Assembly (NCBI RefSeq): GCF_001613105.1
Contig: NZ_BDBS01000036.1
Location: 1-64,000 of the forward strand
Reading direction: 5' to 3'
Length of the DNA: 64,000 nt
From: Nocardia pseudobrasiliensis NBRC 108224
Lineage (GTDB): Bacteria; Actinomycetota; Actinomycetes; Mycobacteriales; Mycobacteriaceae
A program made the position numbers and the translations under genes. This document shows, in pieces, positions 48,321 through 56,409 of this stretch. Numbering within the stretch: the first letter of the stretch is position 1; every line of letters starts with the position of its first letter. The notes beneath the pieces were generated by a model. That model was not told where the DNA came from. It worked only from the letters and a program-made list of their open reading frames with translations, and searched no databases.

Positions 48321-49250
48321 GTGTGGTGGAAGACGATCTTGGCGTGGACAGCCGTTGTACCAGTGGCGATCTGGGCGCTGATCCGGATCTCCGGCTTCGA
48401 TTCGTGGTTCCCCATGGTGCAGCTGATCGCCTTCACCCCGTATGTCGCGGCACTTTCGATTCTGCCGTTGATTCTGACCATTGTTCTGCGGCAACGCTAT
48501 TCGGCCGTCATCGCCGCCTTGGCCGCCACCGCGCTCGCGATCAGCGTCGCCCCACGCTGGTTCGCCGACAGCGATCCCCTCAACGGCGCGCACGGCCCAC
48601 AGCTGCGCGTCATGTCGGTGAACGTGCGTCTGGGCGGGGCCGATGTGGACCGCCTCGCGCGGCTGGCCGAGGACGCGGATGTCGTTGCGGTACAGGAACT
48701 CACACCGCAATTCGCGACAGCTCTGGCCCGGCATTTCCCCTATGGCGTCAGCTATCCCGCACCGGGCGCGGGCGGCTCCGGCATCTTCTCCCGCCTCCCG
48801 CTGCGCGACGCGGGCCAGCGCAACAACCCCTGGGGTTTCAGGCAGGCCATCGCGGAGCTGTCCCAATACGGCATCCTCGTCGAATCGGTCCACCCCGCGG
48901 CTCCCTACGGCCACGAGGCCACCGAACCCTGGCGAGAGAGCTTCCACCGCCAGCAACGAGCCACCCCCGACGGCCCGATCCGAATCCTCGCAGGCGATTT
49001 CAACGCCACCCTCGACCATTCACCCCTGCGCGACCTCATCGCCTCCGGCTACCGCGACGCCGCCGCCACCCTCGGCAAGGGCCTCACCGGCACCTGGGGA
49101 CCCTATGACGGCGACCCGATCCCCGCGGTAACCCTCGACCACATCCTCGCCGACCGCCGCCTGGGCATCCGCGATCTGAAGGTCCTCGATCTTCCCGGCA
49201 CCGACCACCGCCCGGTCCTCGCGACCCTGGTCCTGCCCTCGCCCGCTTGA
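48321..49250 (+). CDS. Membrane-anchored endonuclease/exonuclease/phosphatase-family protein
   Basis: A 309-residue protein with two or three N-terminal transmembrane spans (about 5-80) and an extracellular EEP domain (about 95-305). The catalytic motifs are present: MSVNVRLGGAD, VVAVQELTP, ILAGDFNATLDH, VTLDHILADRR and GTDHRPVLA. EEP domains cleave phosphodiesters in nucleic acids, inositol phosphates or lipids. The final 231 bp are covered by the opposite-strand reading frame of the CPBP gene. GTG 48321 starts the first span. Confidence 0.85.
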   Translation: MWWKTILAWTAVVPVAIWALIRISGFDSWFPMVQLIAFTPYVAALSILPLILTIVLRQRYSAVIAALAATALAISVAPRWFADSDPLNGAHGPQLRVMSVNVRLGGADVDRLARLAEDADVVAVQELTPQFATALARHFPYGVSYPAPGAGGSGIFSRLPLRDAGQRNNPWGFRQAIAELSQYGILVESVHPAAPYGHEATEPWRESFHRQQRATPDGPIRILAGDFNATLDHSPLRDLIASGYRDAAATLGKGLTGTWGPYDGDPIPAVTLDHILADRRLGIRDLKVLDLPGTDHRPVLATLVLPSPA

Positions 49251-50057
49251 TCTTTCGGGCGTCCGCAACATCCGCCACGGACCGCGGCAGATCACCAACA
49301 CGCCGACGATATTGGCGGCCAGCATGAATATGCCCTGTTCGTCGAGCCACAACCAGCCCGCGCCGGAGGTGTGGGTCTCGAGGACGTCCTGGATGACGAT
49401 GTTCCAGGAGGCGTGCAGGACCACCGCGGGCCAGACGCTGCCGGTGTTCAGGCGCAGCCAGGCCCACAGGTAGGAACCGACCGTGATCTGGATGACGAAC
49501 AGCACGACGATCACGGGCAGGGAACCGCTCTCGCTCAGGTAGGCCCCGCCGATGATCACCGGGAGATGCCAAGTCGCCCAGATCAATCCACTGACCAGAA
49601 TCGGCCGCGGAACTCCGGCATCGATGAGCCGCAGCAGCATGTAGCCGCGCCATCCCAGCTCCTCGCCCAGAGCCGTCACCAGACCGGTCACCAGCAGCAG
49701 CGCCACCATCGCGATCCGGTTCGACCCGGCCGGGAACACCTCGGGGTTCGGCACGAACTCGACCACCCCGCTGACCCACGCCAGTCCGTAGGCGGTGAAT
49801 CCGATGACGACCGGATACAGCGCCGCCAGCCCCAGCCCGCGCCAGCCGCGCGCACCGCCGAGGCGTAATGAGATGTCGCGCAACCCCTCTCGTCGAATAA
49901 GGCGGGTGAGCAGTGACGCGATCCCCGGCGCCCACATCAGCGCCCAGATCCCCAACGGATTGCGCGCGACCAAAATGTAGACGGTGGCCGGGGCCGACAG
50001 CGCGATCAGCAGACCCAGATAAACCGCCAGCCCTCGCCGGGCCGCATCGGCGCTCAC
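49020..50057 (-). CDS. CPBP-family intramembrane protease with antisense tail
   Basis: A 345-residue protein. About residues 1-265 form a CPBP (CAAX protease/bacteriocin-processing) protein with eight spans and the active-site motifs GEELGWRGYML, ATWHLPV and VLHASWNIV. After MLRTPE, about 77 residues are encoded antisense to the 3' end of the EEP gene and are Gly/Asp/Glu-rich with no family likeness. The natural stop near 49250 appears to be lost or the tail is tolerated. Function: processing of prenylated or other membrane substrates, often in bacteriocin self-immunity, but unproven here. Confidence 0.8.
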   Translation of the reverse strand: MSADAARRGLAVYLGLLIALSAPATVYILVARNPLGIWALMWAPGIASLLTRLIRREGLRDISLRLGGARGWRGLGLAALYPVVIGFTAYGLAWVSGVVEFVPNPEVFPAGSNRIAMVALLLVTGLVTALGEELGWRGYMLLRLIDAGVPRPILVSGLIWATWHLPVIIGGAYLSESGSLPVIVVLFVIQITVGSYLWAWLRLNTGSVWPAVVLHASWNIVIQDVLETHTSGAGWLWLDEQGIFMLAANIVGVLVICRGPWRMLRTPERSSGRGQDQGREDRAVVGAGKIEDLQIADAQAAVGEDVVEGYRGDRVAVIGSPGAGEALAEGGGGVAVAGGDEVAQG

Positions 50058-50150
50058 ACCGTTCTCCTCTCGGTCGCCGTTCGCCGATCGACGCTACGGA
50101 ATCGGGCCCGCGCACCGCTTCCGGGAGATCCCTGATTTCCATCCCCGGTG

Positions 50151-50188
50151 TCAGGTGCCGTATCAGGGCGACATCAGTTCGGTATCAG
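50151..50188 (+). promoter_or_regulatory. Phased TCAG direct repeats upstream of the DUF4097 gene (SARP sites)
   Basis: TATCAG-type repeats occur with TCAG at 50151, 50163, 50174 and 50185; the last three are spaced exactly 11 bp, one helical turn. The core GGTATCAGCCG-ACCGGCGA is shared with the ferredoxin promoter at 54 kb. SARP regulators bind heptamer direct repeats at 11-bp spacing, and a SARP gene lies between the two promoters. The DUF4097 start is 58 bp downstream. Confidence 0.75.
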
Positions 50189-50246
50189 CCGAACCGGCGA
50201 ATGTATTCACATCAGCAACCGAGACACACCTCGAAGGATGAACATC

Positions 50247-50885
50247 ATGACCACTTTCACCACCCCGAACCCGATCACCGTCACCGCCGACGTGCTCTCC
50301 GGCAACATCACCGTGATCGCCTCGGACCGCACCGACACCGTCGTCACGATCCTGCCCGCCGACGAGTCCAAGAAGGCCGATGTGCGCGCCGCCGAACACA
50401 CCCTGGTCGATTTCGCCGACGACACCCTCACCGTGACCACGCCGAAGGATTGGCGGACCTACACCCCCTTCGGCGGCAACCCGTCGATCGAGGTCACCAT
50501 CGAGGTCCCGGCCGGATCCCGGCTCAACGCCGGCACCAGCGTGGGCCGCGTACTGGGCCTGGGCGAACTCGGCGACAGCGAGCTGAAGGTCTCCGTGGGC
50601 GATATCACCGTCGAACGCCCGCTCGGCTCGGTGACCGCGACAGCCGCCAAGGGCGACATCCGCATCGGCGAGGCCGCCCGCGGCGTGCTGCGGCTGGAAA
50701 CCTCCACCGGCGAACTGGAAATCGGCATCGCGGCGGGCAGCGCGGCGCGACTGGAGGTGAATGCTCAGAACGGCGCGGTCCACAATCAGATGGGACCGGT
50801 GGCGCAGGACGACAGGGAGACCGTGCGGGTCTACGCCCGAAACGCCTGCGGCAACATCGTCATCCGCCACGCCACCGCCGCCTAA
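50247..50885 (+). CDS. DUF4097-family beta-helix protein
   Basis: A 212-residue protein of the DUF4097 type, a right-handed beta-helix of short repeats: ITVTADVLSGNITVIAS, SIEVTIEVPAGSRL, GDSELKVSVGDITVERP, AAKGDIRIGEAARG, TSTGELEIGIA. These proteins are often surface or adhesin-like but this one has no signal peptide. GAAGGA lies eight bases before ATG 50247, making ATG 50238 unlikely. The promoter carries the SARP-type repeats. Its stop overlaps the convergent SARP stop by four bases. Confidence 0.82.
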   Translation: MTTFTTPNPITVTADVLSGNITVIASDRTDTVVTILPADESKKADVRAAEHTLVDFADDTLTVTTPKDWRTYTPFGGNPSIEVTIEVPAGSRLNAGTSVGRVLGLGELGDSELKVSVGDITVERPLGSVTATAAKGDIRIGEAARGVLRLETSTGELEIGIAAGSAARLEVNAQNGAVHNQMGPVAQDDRETVRVYARNACGNIVIRHATAA

Positions 50886-53800
50886 CGGGTGAGCGTGACC
50901 TCCGCCAGTTCACGCCAATCCGCCTGCGCCCCTTCGCTCGTCGCCTCGGTGAAGCCCGCGTCACCGAGGCGACGGCGTGCGGCCTCCTCGATCCGGGCCA
51001 CATCCGGCTGGGAGAGATCGGGCAGTCCGCGCACCGCCGCGCTCGCCGCGAGCAATCGCGCGGCCTGCTCGTCCTGTCCGGCCCGCAGCGCCAGATCCGC
51101 GATCCCGACCAGTACCTGGGCCACCGCCGGCGCATGTCCCGCCTCGGCCGCCTCCCGGAAGGCCGCGGCGTGCTGCTCACGCGCTTCGTCGAGATCGTCG
51201 GACAGATAGCCGAGCAGATCGTGAATCAACGCCTTGACATTCAACTGCTCCGCATCGCTACCCAACAGTTTTGTCGCCGAGTCGATTTGGCGATACGCCT
51301 GTTCGGTGTCGCCACTCCAGCGAGCCAGCACGGCCCGGGCCAACGCCACCTCGGCCAGGGTGTTCGGCCAACCCACCTGCTCCGCGCACCGCTGCGCGTC
51401 GGCCAGGGCGGCCGCGCCGGCCCCCTCATCGCCCAGCAACCAGTACAGCTGAGCCTGCCGCGACCGCATCCGCACGACATCGTCGATCGCACCGATCTCG
51501 GTGACCACCGCGACCGCCTGTTCGATCAGCTCGCACGCGTCGGCGAACTTGCCGCGCATGGCGATTCGATCCGCGAGCTCGGTCAGCGCGAACGACATGC
51601 CCCAGCGCTCGCCGAGGGCCCGGAATTCGGCGAGCGCGCTCTCGAGGTATCCGTCCACCTCCCGTCCGGCCTGGCCGACCATGATCCGCTGCTTACCCAT
51701 CTGCAGCCGGGCCAGCGCCCGCACCCACGGATCCTCGTCGGCCAGTAGCGGTTCGAATGCGGACAGGAACGCCTCGGGCCCCCGCAGCATCCGTTCCAGC
51801 GCGCCGACGAGGCCCAGCAGCGGCGAGCGCGCCCGGCCGTGCCGACTCAGCTCATACGCCTTGTGAATCCAATCCCCCACGCGGCGTTCGTCATTGCGCC
51901 CGGAGCTCAGGACGAAATGGACGACCATCGCGTACACCATGGCCCGCGTCTGATCGTCCACCGCACCGGACATCTCGGCGGCCGCGGTGATCAGCTCCGC
52001 GCCCTCACCCTTGTGTCCGGCGAGCCACCAGTACCAGCCCGCCGCCGCCGCGAGCCGCATCCCCTGCTCCGCGTCGCCCGCCGCGAGCGCGCCGCGCATC
52101 GCGACCACGATATTGTCGTGGTCGGCCTCGAGCGTCGCGAGCCACCGCACCTGTTCGGCGCGAAACAGCTGCGGCTCAGCGGCTTCCGCGAGCGCCACGA
52201 AATACGCCAGATGCGCCCGCCGCGCCGCATCCGCCTCCCCCGACTCCGCGAGCCGGTCCGCGGCGTACTGCTTGATCGTCCCGAGCATCCGATACCGCGG
52301 CCCCTCGTCCTCGGCGACGAGCAGTGATTTCTCGGTCAGCGCGGTCAGCAACTCGAGCACCTCCCACTGCTCGACCGCGTCGCCGACGCAAACCCGTTCC
52401 GCCGCATCCAGACTCGCACCGCCGGAGAACACCGCGAGCCTGCGCAGCACCGTCTTCTCGGCCTCGCCGAGCAGCTCCCAACTCCAGTCGACCACCGCGC
52501 GCAACGTCCGATGCTGCGGTATCGCGGTCCGACTGCCGCCGGTCAACAATCGGAACCGGTCGTCGAGACGATCGGCGAGCTGATCCAGCGACATGGTTCG
52601 CAGCCTCGCCGCGGCCAGCTCGATCGCCAGCGGAATCCCGTCGAGCGCCCGGCAGACCCGTTCCATGGTCGCCGACGTGCGGTCGTCCTCGCCGAGATCC
52701 TTGCGCACCGCCTCGGCCCGATCCCGCAGCAGCTGCACCGCGGCGGGCAATGCCAACGGCTCGACCTGCCACAGCGCCTCACCGGTGATGCCGAGCGACT
52801 CCCTGCTGGTCGCGAGGATCCGCAGCCGCTGACATTCCCCGAGCACCCGATGCGCGAACGCCGCCGCGGCCTCGATCACATGCTCACAGTTGTCCAGGAT
52901 CAGCAGTGTCTCGCGCTCGCGCAGCGCCGCGATCAGCCGATCCATCGGCTCCGCATTCGGCGCGCCGCCGAGCAGTGCGTCCCGAACTCCGAGCGCGGCC
53001 AGGGCCGCCTGCGCCACATCGCCATTCGCACCGAGCGGCGCCAATTCCACCAGCCAGACCCCGTCCGGCAGATCGTCGAGCAGCGTCCGCGCGGTCTCCA
53101 GGGCGAGCCGGGTCTTCCCCGTGCCGCCGGGTCCGGTGAGGGTGACGAGCCGATGGCTCGCGAGCAGATCGCGCACCGCGGCGATATCGGGGTATTTGCC
53201 GACGTACCGGGTCAATTCGGCGCGCAGATTGGTCCTGCGATCCTTCTCCTGCGCGCCCACCTCACCGCGCAGCAGCGCCACATGCAGATCCGACAGCTCC
53301 GGCGAGGGATCCACACCCAACGTATCCGCGAGCGCCTCACGCGCGTTCTGATACACCACCAGCGCCTCCGCACCCCGGCCCGCGGCGGCCAGCGCTCGCA
53401 TCAGCGCGGCGGCCAGGCGCTCGCGCACCGGATGCCGGGCCGCCAGCTCGGTCAGCTCGGCGACCAGCTCCGCACCCCGACCCAGCCGAAGCTCCGCCTC
53501 GTACAGATCCTCGGCGGCCGCCAGCCGCAACCCCTCGAATCGCACGATCACCGCCTCGACGGCCTCGCTGTCGCGCACCTCGACGTCCTGCATCAGCTCG
53601 CCGCGCCACAGATCGAGCGCCTCGCGCAGCAGCGGGGCCTGCTGTCCGTCCGACCCGGCCCGAGCCTGGTCGAGCAGCTGTTCGAAGCGCACCGCGTCGA
53701 CGTCGTGCGGTCGCACGGTCAGCCGATATCCACCCGCCTGCCCGTCGAGCGATCCGTCCGGCAGCGCCCGGCGCAGCCGGGACACCAGCGCCTGCAGGGC

Positions 53801-53983
53801 GTTCGCCGCGTCCGCGGGCGGTTGCTCACCCCAGATCCAGTCGACGAGTTTGCCTTTCGACACCACCCGGCCGGGTTCGAGCGCGAGGGCGATCAGCAGC
53901 GCCCGCAGCCGAGCGCCCGGCACCTCGAGCAATCCGCCCTCATCTGTTCGGATTTCAAGTGGTCCGAGCATTCCGATCTGCAC
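50882..53983 (-). CDS. AfsR/SARP-type regulator with BTAD, NB-ARC ATPase and TPR region
   Basis: A 1033-residue regulator. It starts VQIGMLGPLEIR, the typical SARP DNA-binding winged helix (about 1-90), followed by the BTAD domain (about 95-240, including VRERLAAALMRALAAAGR and VDPSPELSDLH), an NB-ARC ATPase (Walker A GPGGTGKTRL near 284-293, DNCEHV) and a long TPR-like region to the end. GTG 53983 is favoured by the usual family start and by GGAGGG upstream; ATG 54004 adds seven residues and has no ribosome binding site. SARPs activate secondary-metabolism genes via direct repeats. Matching repeats flank this gene on both sides. Confidence 0.9.
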   Translation of the reverse strand: MQIGMLGPLEIRTDEGGLLEVPGARLRALLIALALEPGRVVSKGKLVDWIWGEQPPADAANALQALVSRLRRALPDGSLDGQAGGYRLTVRPHDVDAVRFEQLLDQARAGSDGQQAPLLREALDLWRGELMQDVEVRDSEAVEAVIVRFEGLRLAAAEDLYEAELRLGRGAELVAELTELAARHPVRERLAAALMRALAAAGRGAEALVVYQNAREALADTLGVDPSPELSDLHVALLRGEVGAQEKDRRTNLRAELTRYVGKYPDIAAVRDLLASHRLVTLTGPGGTGKTRLALETARTLLDDLPDGVWLVELAPLGANGDVAQAALAALGVRDALLGGAPNAEPMDRLIAALRERETLLILDNCEHVIEAAAAFAHRVLGECQRLRILATSRESLGITGEALWQVEPLALPAAVQLLRDRAEAVRKDLGEDDRTSATMERVCRALDGIPLAIELAAARLRTMSLDQLADRLDDRFRLLTGGSRTAIPQHRTLRAVVDWSWELLGEAEKTVLRRLAVFSGGASLDAAERVCVGDAVEQWEVLELLTALTEKSLLVAEDEGPRYRMLGTIKQYAADRLAESGEADAARRAHLAYFVALAEAAEPQLFRAEQVRWLATLEADHDNIVVAMRGALAAGDAEQGMRLAAAAGWYWWLAGHKGEGAELITAAAEMSGAVDDQTRAMVYAMVVHFVLSSGRNDERRVGDWIHKAYELSRHGRARSPLLGLVGALERMLRGPEAFLSAFEPLLADEDPWVRALARLQMGKQRIMVGQAGREVDGYLESALAEFRALGERWGMSFALTELADRIAMRGKFADACELIEQAVAVVTEIGAIDDVVRMRSRQAQLYWLLGDEGAGAAALADAQRCAEQVGWPNTLAEVALARAVLARWSGDTEQAYRQIDSATKLLGSDAEQLNVKALIHDLLGYLSDDLDEAREQHAAAFREAAEAGHAPAVAQVLVGIADLALRAGQDEQAARLLAASAAVRGLPDLSQPDVARIEEAARRRLGDAGFTEATSEGAQADWRELAEVTLTR

Positions 53984-54003
53984 CGGACCATTCTGCCCTC
54001 CCA

Positions 54004-54031
54004 TGTCAGCCCGGTATCAGGCCGGTATCAG
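54004..54031 (+). promoter_or_regulatory. Three 11-bp-phased direct repeats upstream of the ferredoxin/P450 operon (SARP sites)
   Basis: TGTCAG, TATCAG and TATCAG begin at 54004, 54015 and 54026, with TCAG at 54006, 54017 and 54028, exactly 11 bp apart. Spacers are CCCGG and GCCGG. The arrangement matches the DUF4097 promoter and fits SARP binding. The repeats also overlap the probable start region of the SARP gene on the other strand, so autoregulation is possible. Confidence 0.8.
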
Positions 54032-54104
54032 CCGCACCGGCGACAGTTCGGGGGTGAACAGTTCAGCCAATGCCGAGCCGCGAAAGGTCCACGGAGACAG
54101 GACC

Positions 54105-54296
54105 GTGCGTATCGAGGTGGACCGGGAGCGCTGCATCGGCGCGGGTATGTGCGCGCTGACCGCTCCCGACGTCTTCGACCAGGACGGCGACGACGGACGC
54201 GTCCTGCCGCTGCGCCGGGTCCCCGCGCCCGAACACGAGCGGGCGGTCCGCGAGGCCGCCCAGTTGTGCCCGTCCGGCGCGATCACCATTCACTAG
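54105..54296 (+). CDS. [3Fe-4S] ferredoxin
   Basis: A 63-residue ferredoxin. Cys residues are in RCIGAGMCALTAP and LCPSGAI, the C-x5-C...C-P pattern of 3Fe-4S ferredoxins that serve cytochromes P450 in actinobacteria. GGAG lies eight bases before GTG 54105. It ends 20 bases before the P450 gene, so it is its likely electron donor; a reductase is not encoded nearby. Confidence 0.93.
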   Translation: MRIEVDRERCIGAGMCALTAPDVFDQDGDDGRVLPLRRVPAPEHERAVREAAQLCPSGAITIH

Positions 54297-54316
54297 ACGA
54301 TCTATAAGGAAAACCC

Positions 54317-55534
54317 ATGAACCAGCAAGTTTCCGTCCCCAACGGCCTGCCCATGAACCGCGACGCGGGCCCGTTCGACCCGCCGCGTGAGATCACCCGG
54401 CTGCGCGCGGCTCGCCCGGTCAGTCCCATGCACTTCCCCGACGGTCACGAGGGCTGGCTGGTCACCGGCTACGAGGCGGTCCGCAAACTCATGGCCGACA
54501 CCCGGTTCAGCTCCCGCCAGGACCTCGGCATCGTCCATGTGCCCTACGAAACCCCCGGCATGCCCGCCGCGACCGAACCCTCCCCGCAGCTTCCGGGTCT
54601 GTTCATCGCCATGGACCCGCCGGACCACACCCGCCTGCGGCGCAAGCTGATCGGCGCCTTCACCGTGCGCCGCATGAAGCAGCTCGAGGACCACATCATC
54701 GAGATCACCGAGCGGCAACTCGACGAGCTGGCCCGCCTGACCCCGCCCGTCGACCTGGTCGAGCATTTCGCGCTGCCGGTGCCCTCGCTGGTGATCTGCG
54801 AACTGCTCGGCGTCCCCTACGCGGACCGGAAGACCTTCCAGGTCAACTCCGCTCAGTTCCTGGTGAAGGATCAGACGCTCGAGGAGAAGATGGCCGCCTT
54901 CGGCGCGATGAACGCCTATCTGGCCGAACTGGTCATCGGCAAACGCGCCGAACCCGGCGACGACCTGCTGTCGGATCTGGCCCGCCAGGACGACCTCACC
55001 ATCGAGGAACTGGTCGGCATCGCATTCCTGCTGCTGCTCGCGGGCCACGAGACCACCGCGAACATGCTGTCGCTGGGCACCTTCGCCCTGCTCGAACATC
55101 CCGACCAACTGGCCGCCCTGCGCGCCGACCCGGAATTGATGCCCGACGCCGTCGAGGAGCTCATGCGCTATCTGTCCGTCGCCGACATCTTCTATCGCTA
55201 TGCCACCGAAGACATCGAACTCGGCGGCGAGACGATCCCCGAGGGCTCGACCGTCGTCGTCTCACTGCTCGCGGCCAACCGCGACCCCCAGCGTTTCGAG
55301 AACCCCGACGCCCTGGACATCCACCGCAAGGCCCGCGGCCATCTGTCCTTCGGCCACGGCATCCATCAGTGCCTGGGCCAGCAGTTGGCCCGTATCGAAA
55401 TGCGCGCCGGATTCGGTGGGCTGATCCGCCGCTTCCCAACCCTCGCACTGGCCATTCCCGCCGCGGAGGTGAAACTGCGGACCGATATGAACATCTATGG
55501 CGTACATGAGCTTCCGGTCACATGGGATTCCTAG
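54317..55534 (+). CDS. Cytochrome P450 (CYP105-like)
   Basis: A 405-residue soluble P450. The I-helix reads LLLLAGHETTANML with the oxygen-binding Thr, the K-helix VEELMRYL, and the heme loop FGHGIHQCLGQQLARIEM with the thiolate Cys near residue 350. CYP105-like features include FIAMDPPDHTRLRRKLIGAF. Such enzymes hydroxylate xenobiotics, terpenoids or polyketides. AAGGAAA precedes ATG 54317. Transcription with the ferredoxin from the SARP-site promoter suggests a small biosynthetic or biotransforming unit. Confidence 0.95.
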   Translation: MNQQVSVPNGLPMNRDAGPFDPPREITRLRAARPVSPMHFPDGHEGWLVTGYEAVRKLMADTRFSSRQDLGIVHVPYETPGMPAATEPSPQLPGLFIAMDPPDHTRLRRKLIGAFTVRRMKQLEDHIIEITERQLDELARLTPPVDLVEHFALPVPSLVICELLGVPYADRKTFQVNSAQFLVKDQTLEEKMAAFGAMNAYLAELVIGKRAEPGDDLLSDLARQDDLTIEELVGIAFLLLLAGHETTANMLSLGTFALLEHPDQLAALRADPELMPDAVEELMRYLSVADIFYRYATEDIELGGETIPEGSTVVVSLLAANRDPQRFENPDALDIHRKARGHLSFGHGIHQCLGQQLARIEMRAGFGGLIRRFPTLALAIPAAEVKLRTDMNIYGVHELPVTWDS

Positions 55535-55544
55535 GCCACGACCC

Positions 55545-55561
55545 GGCCCGAGCGCCGGGCC
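55545..55561. terminator. Hairpin between P450 and AraC genes
   Basis: GGCCCG-AGCGC-CGGGCC (55545-55561) forms a perfect 6-bp GC stem in the 38-bp space between convergent stop codons. There is no T-tract. A bidirectional terminator is likely. Confidence 0.45.
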
Positions 55562-55572
55562 TTCGCCTGCCC

Positions 55573-56355
55573 TCAGGTCTCGAAATACGATGTGCGTATA
55601 TAGCGTCCAGGCGTGGTGCCGACGATATCGGTGAAGGCCTTGATGAAACCGCTGGGATTGGCCCATCCGCAGGCGTGGGCGACGCGGATGGTGTCGTGCC
55701 CCTCGGCCAGCAGGATCAGGGCGTGATGGATGCGCAGCTGGGTGCGCCACTCGTAGAAGGTCATACCGAGTTCGTCGTGGAACAGTCGGCTCAGGGTGCG
55801 GGAACTGGCTCCGACCGCCCGGCCGAGTTCGGCCAATGATTTTGTTTCCGAGGGGTTTTCGTAGAGTCGATCGGTCACGGCCCGCAGCCGGTCGTCGCGC
55901 GGCTGCGGCAGTTGCAGCGCCTGCTCGGGCGCTTCGCGCAGTTCATCGAGCAGGACGCGATGCAGTCGGGCGCGGGCGCCGCGATCGAAATCGCGTGCGC
56001 TGGTGAGAGTCAGGAGAAGTTCGCGGGCAAGACCGGTCGCCGCGAAGACGGCGGGACGCGGCGGAGCGAGGCGGGCCAGCGACGCGGGGAGGAATACGAT
56101 CCGCATGTCGATCTGCCCGTGCGAGCGGTGGTGGTGCGTGAATCCCGCTGGAGTCCAGGCGATTCGGTTGGCCGGGACGATCGAGACGCCGCCCTCGGTG
56201 TACACCGACAGCACGCCCCGGGCCGCGTACACCAGATGCCCCCGCGAATGGGCATGCGCCGTACTCATTCCACCCGAGGGCCACAGGTGCACCCCACCCG
56301 ACGGCCACAGGCGCGAGGTCACACCCGTCCCGGCAGATTGGCGGCCGATGGGCAT
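55573..56355 (-). CDS. AraC-family regulator (cupin type)
   Basis: A 260-residue regulator. The cupin-like head has HAHSRGHLVYAARGVLSVYT and WTPAGFTHHHRSH; the double HTH is in SLAELGRAVGASSRTLSRLF and IRVAHACGWANPSGFIKAF. ATG 56355 is followed by a short tandem repeat (LWPSGG twice). ATG 56268 (MSTAHAH) is an alternative start at the family's usual position. It diverges from a quinone-oxidoreductase-like gene over 54 bp and is the likely regulator. Confidence 0.9.
   Translation of the reverse strand: MPIGRQSAGTGVTSRLWPSGGVHLWPSGGMSTAHAHSRGHLVYAARGVLSVYTEGGVSIVPANRIAWTPAGFTHHHRSHGQIDMRIVFLPASLARLAPPRPAVFAATGLARELLLTLTSARDFDRGARARLHRVLLDELREAPEQALQLPQPRDDRLRAVTDRLYENPSETKSLAELGRAVGASSRTLSRLFHDELGMTFYEWRTQLRIHHALILLAEGHDTIRVAHACGWANPSGFIKAFTDIVGTTPGRYIRTSYFET
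56270..56311. repeat. 24-bp tandem repeat in the AraC N-terminus
   Basis: Two 18-bp blocks (56270-56287 and 56294-56311) differ by one base and are offset by 24 bp, eight codons, encoding LWPSGG twice. It is in frame, so the gene stays open. It may be an insertion before the true start. Confidence 0.7.
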
Positions 56356-56409
56356 AAGTTGGCATTCTATCGGTAGTCGGCCGCACCGGTTCGCGGCGAC
56401 AGTGAACCC

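Noticed and set aside
52511..54307. Plus-strand open frame of 598 codons
   Set aside because: Covers the SARP gene on the opposite strand, whose domains are unmistakable; the product is Arg/Gln/His-rich shadow sequence.
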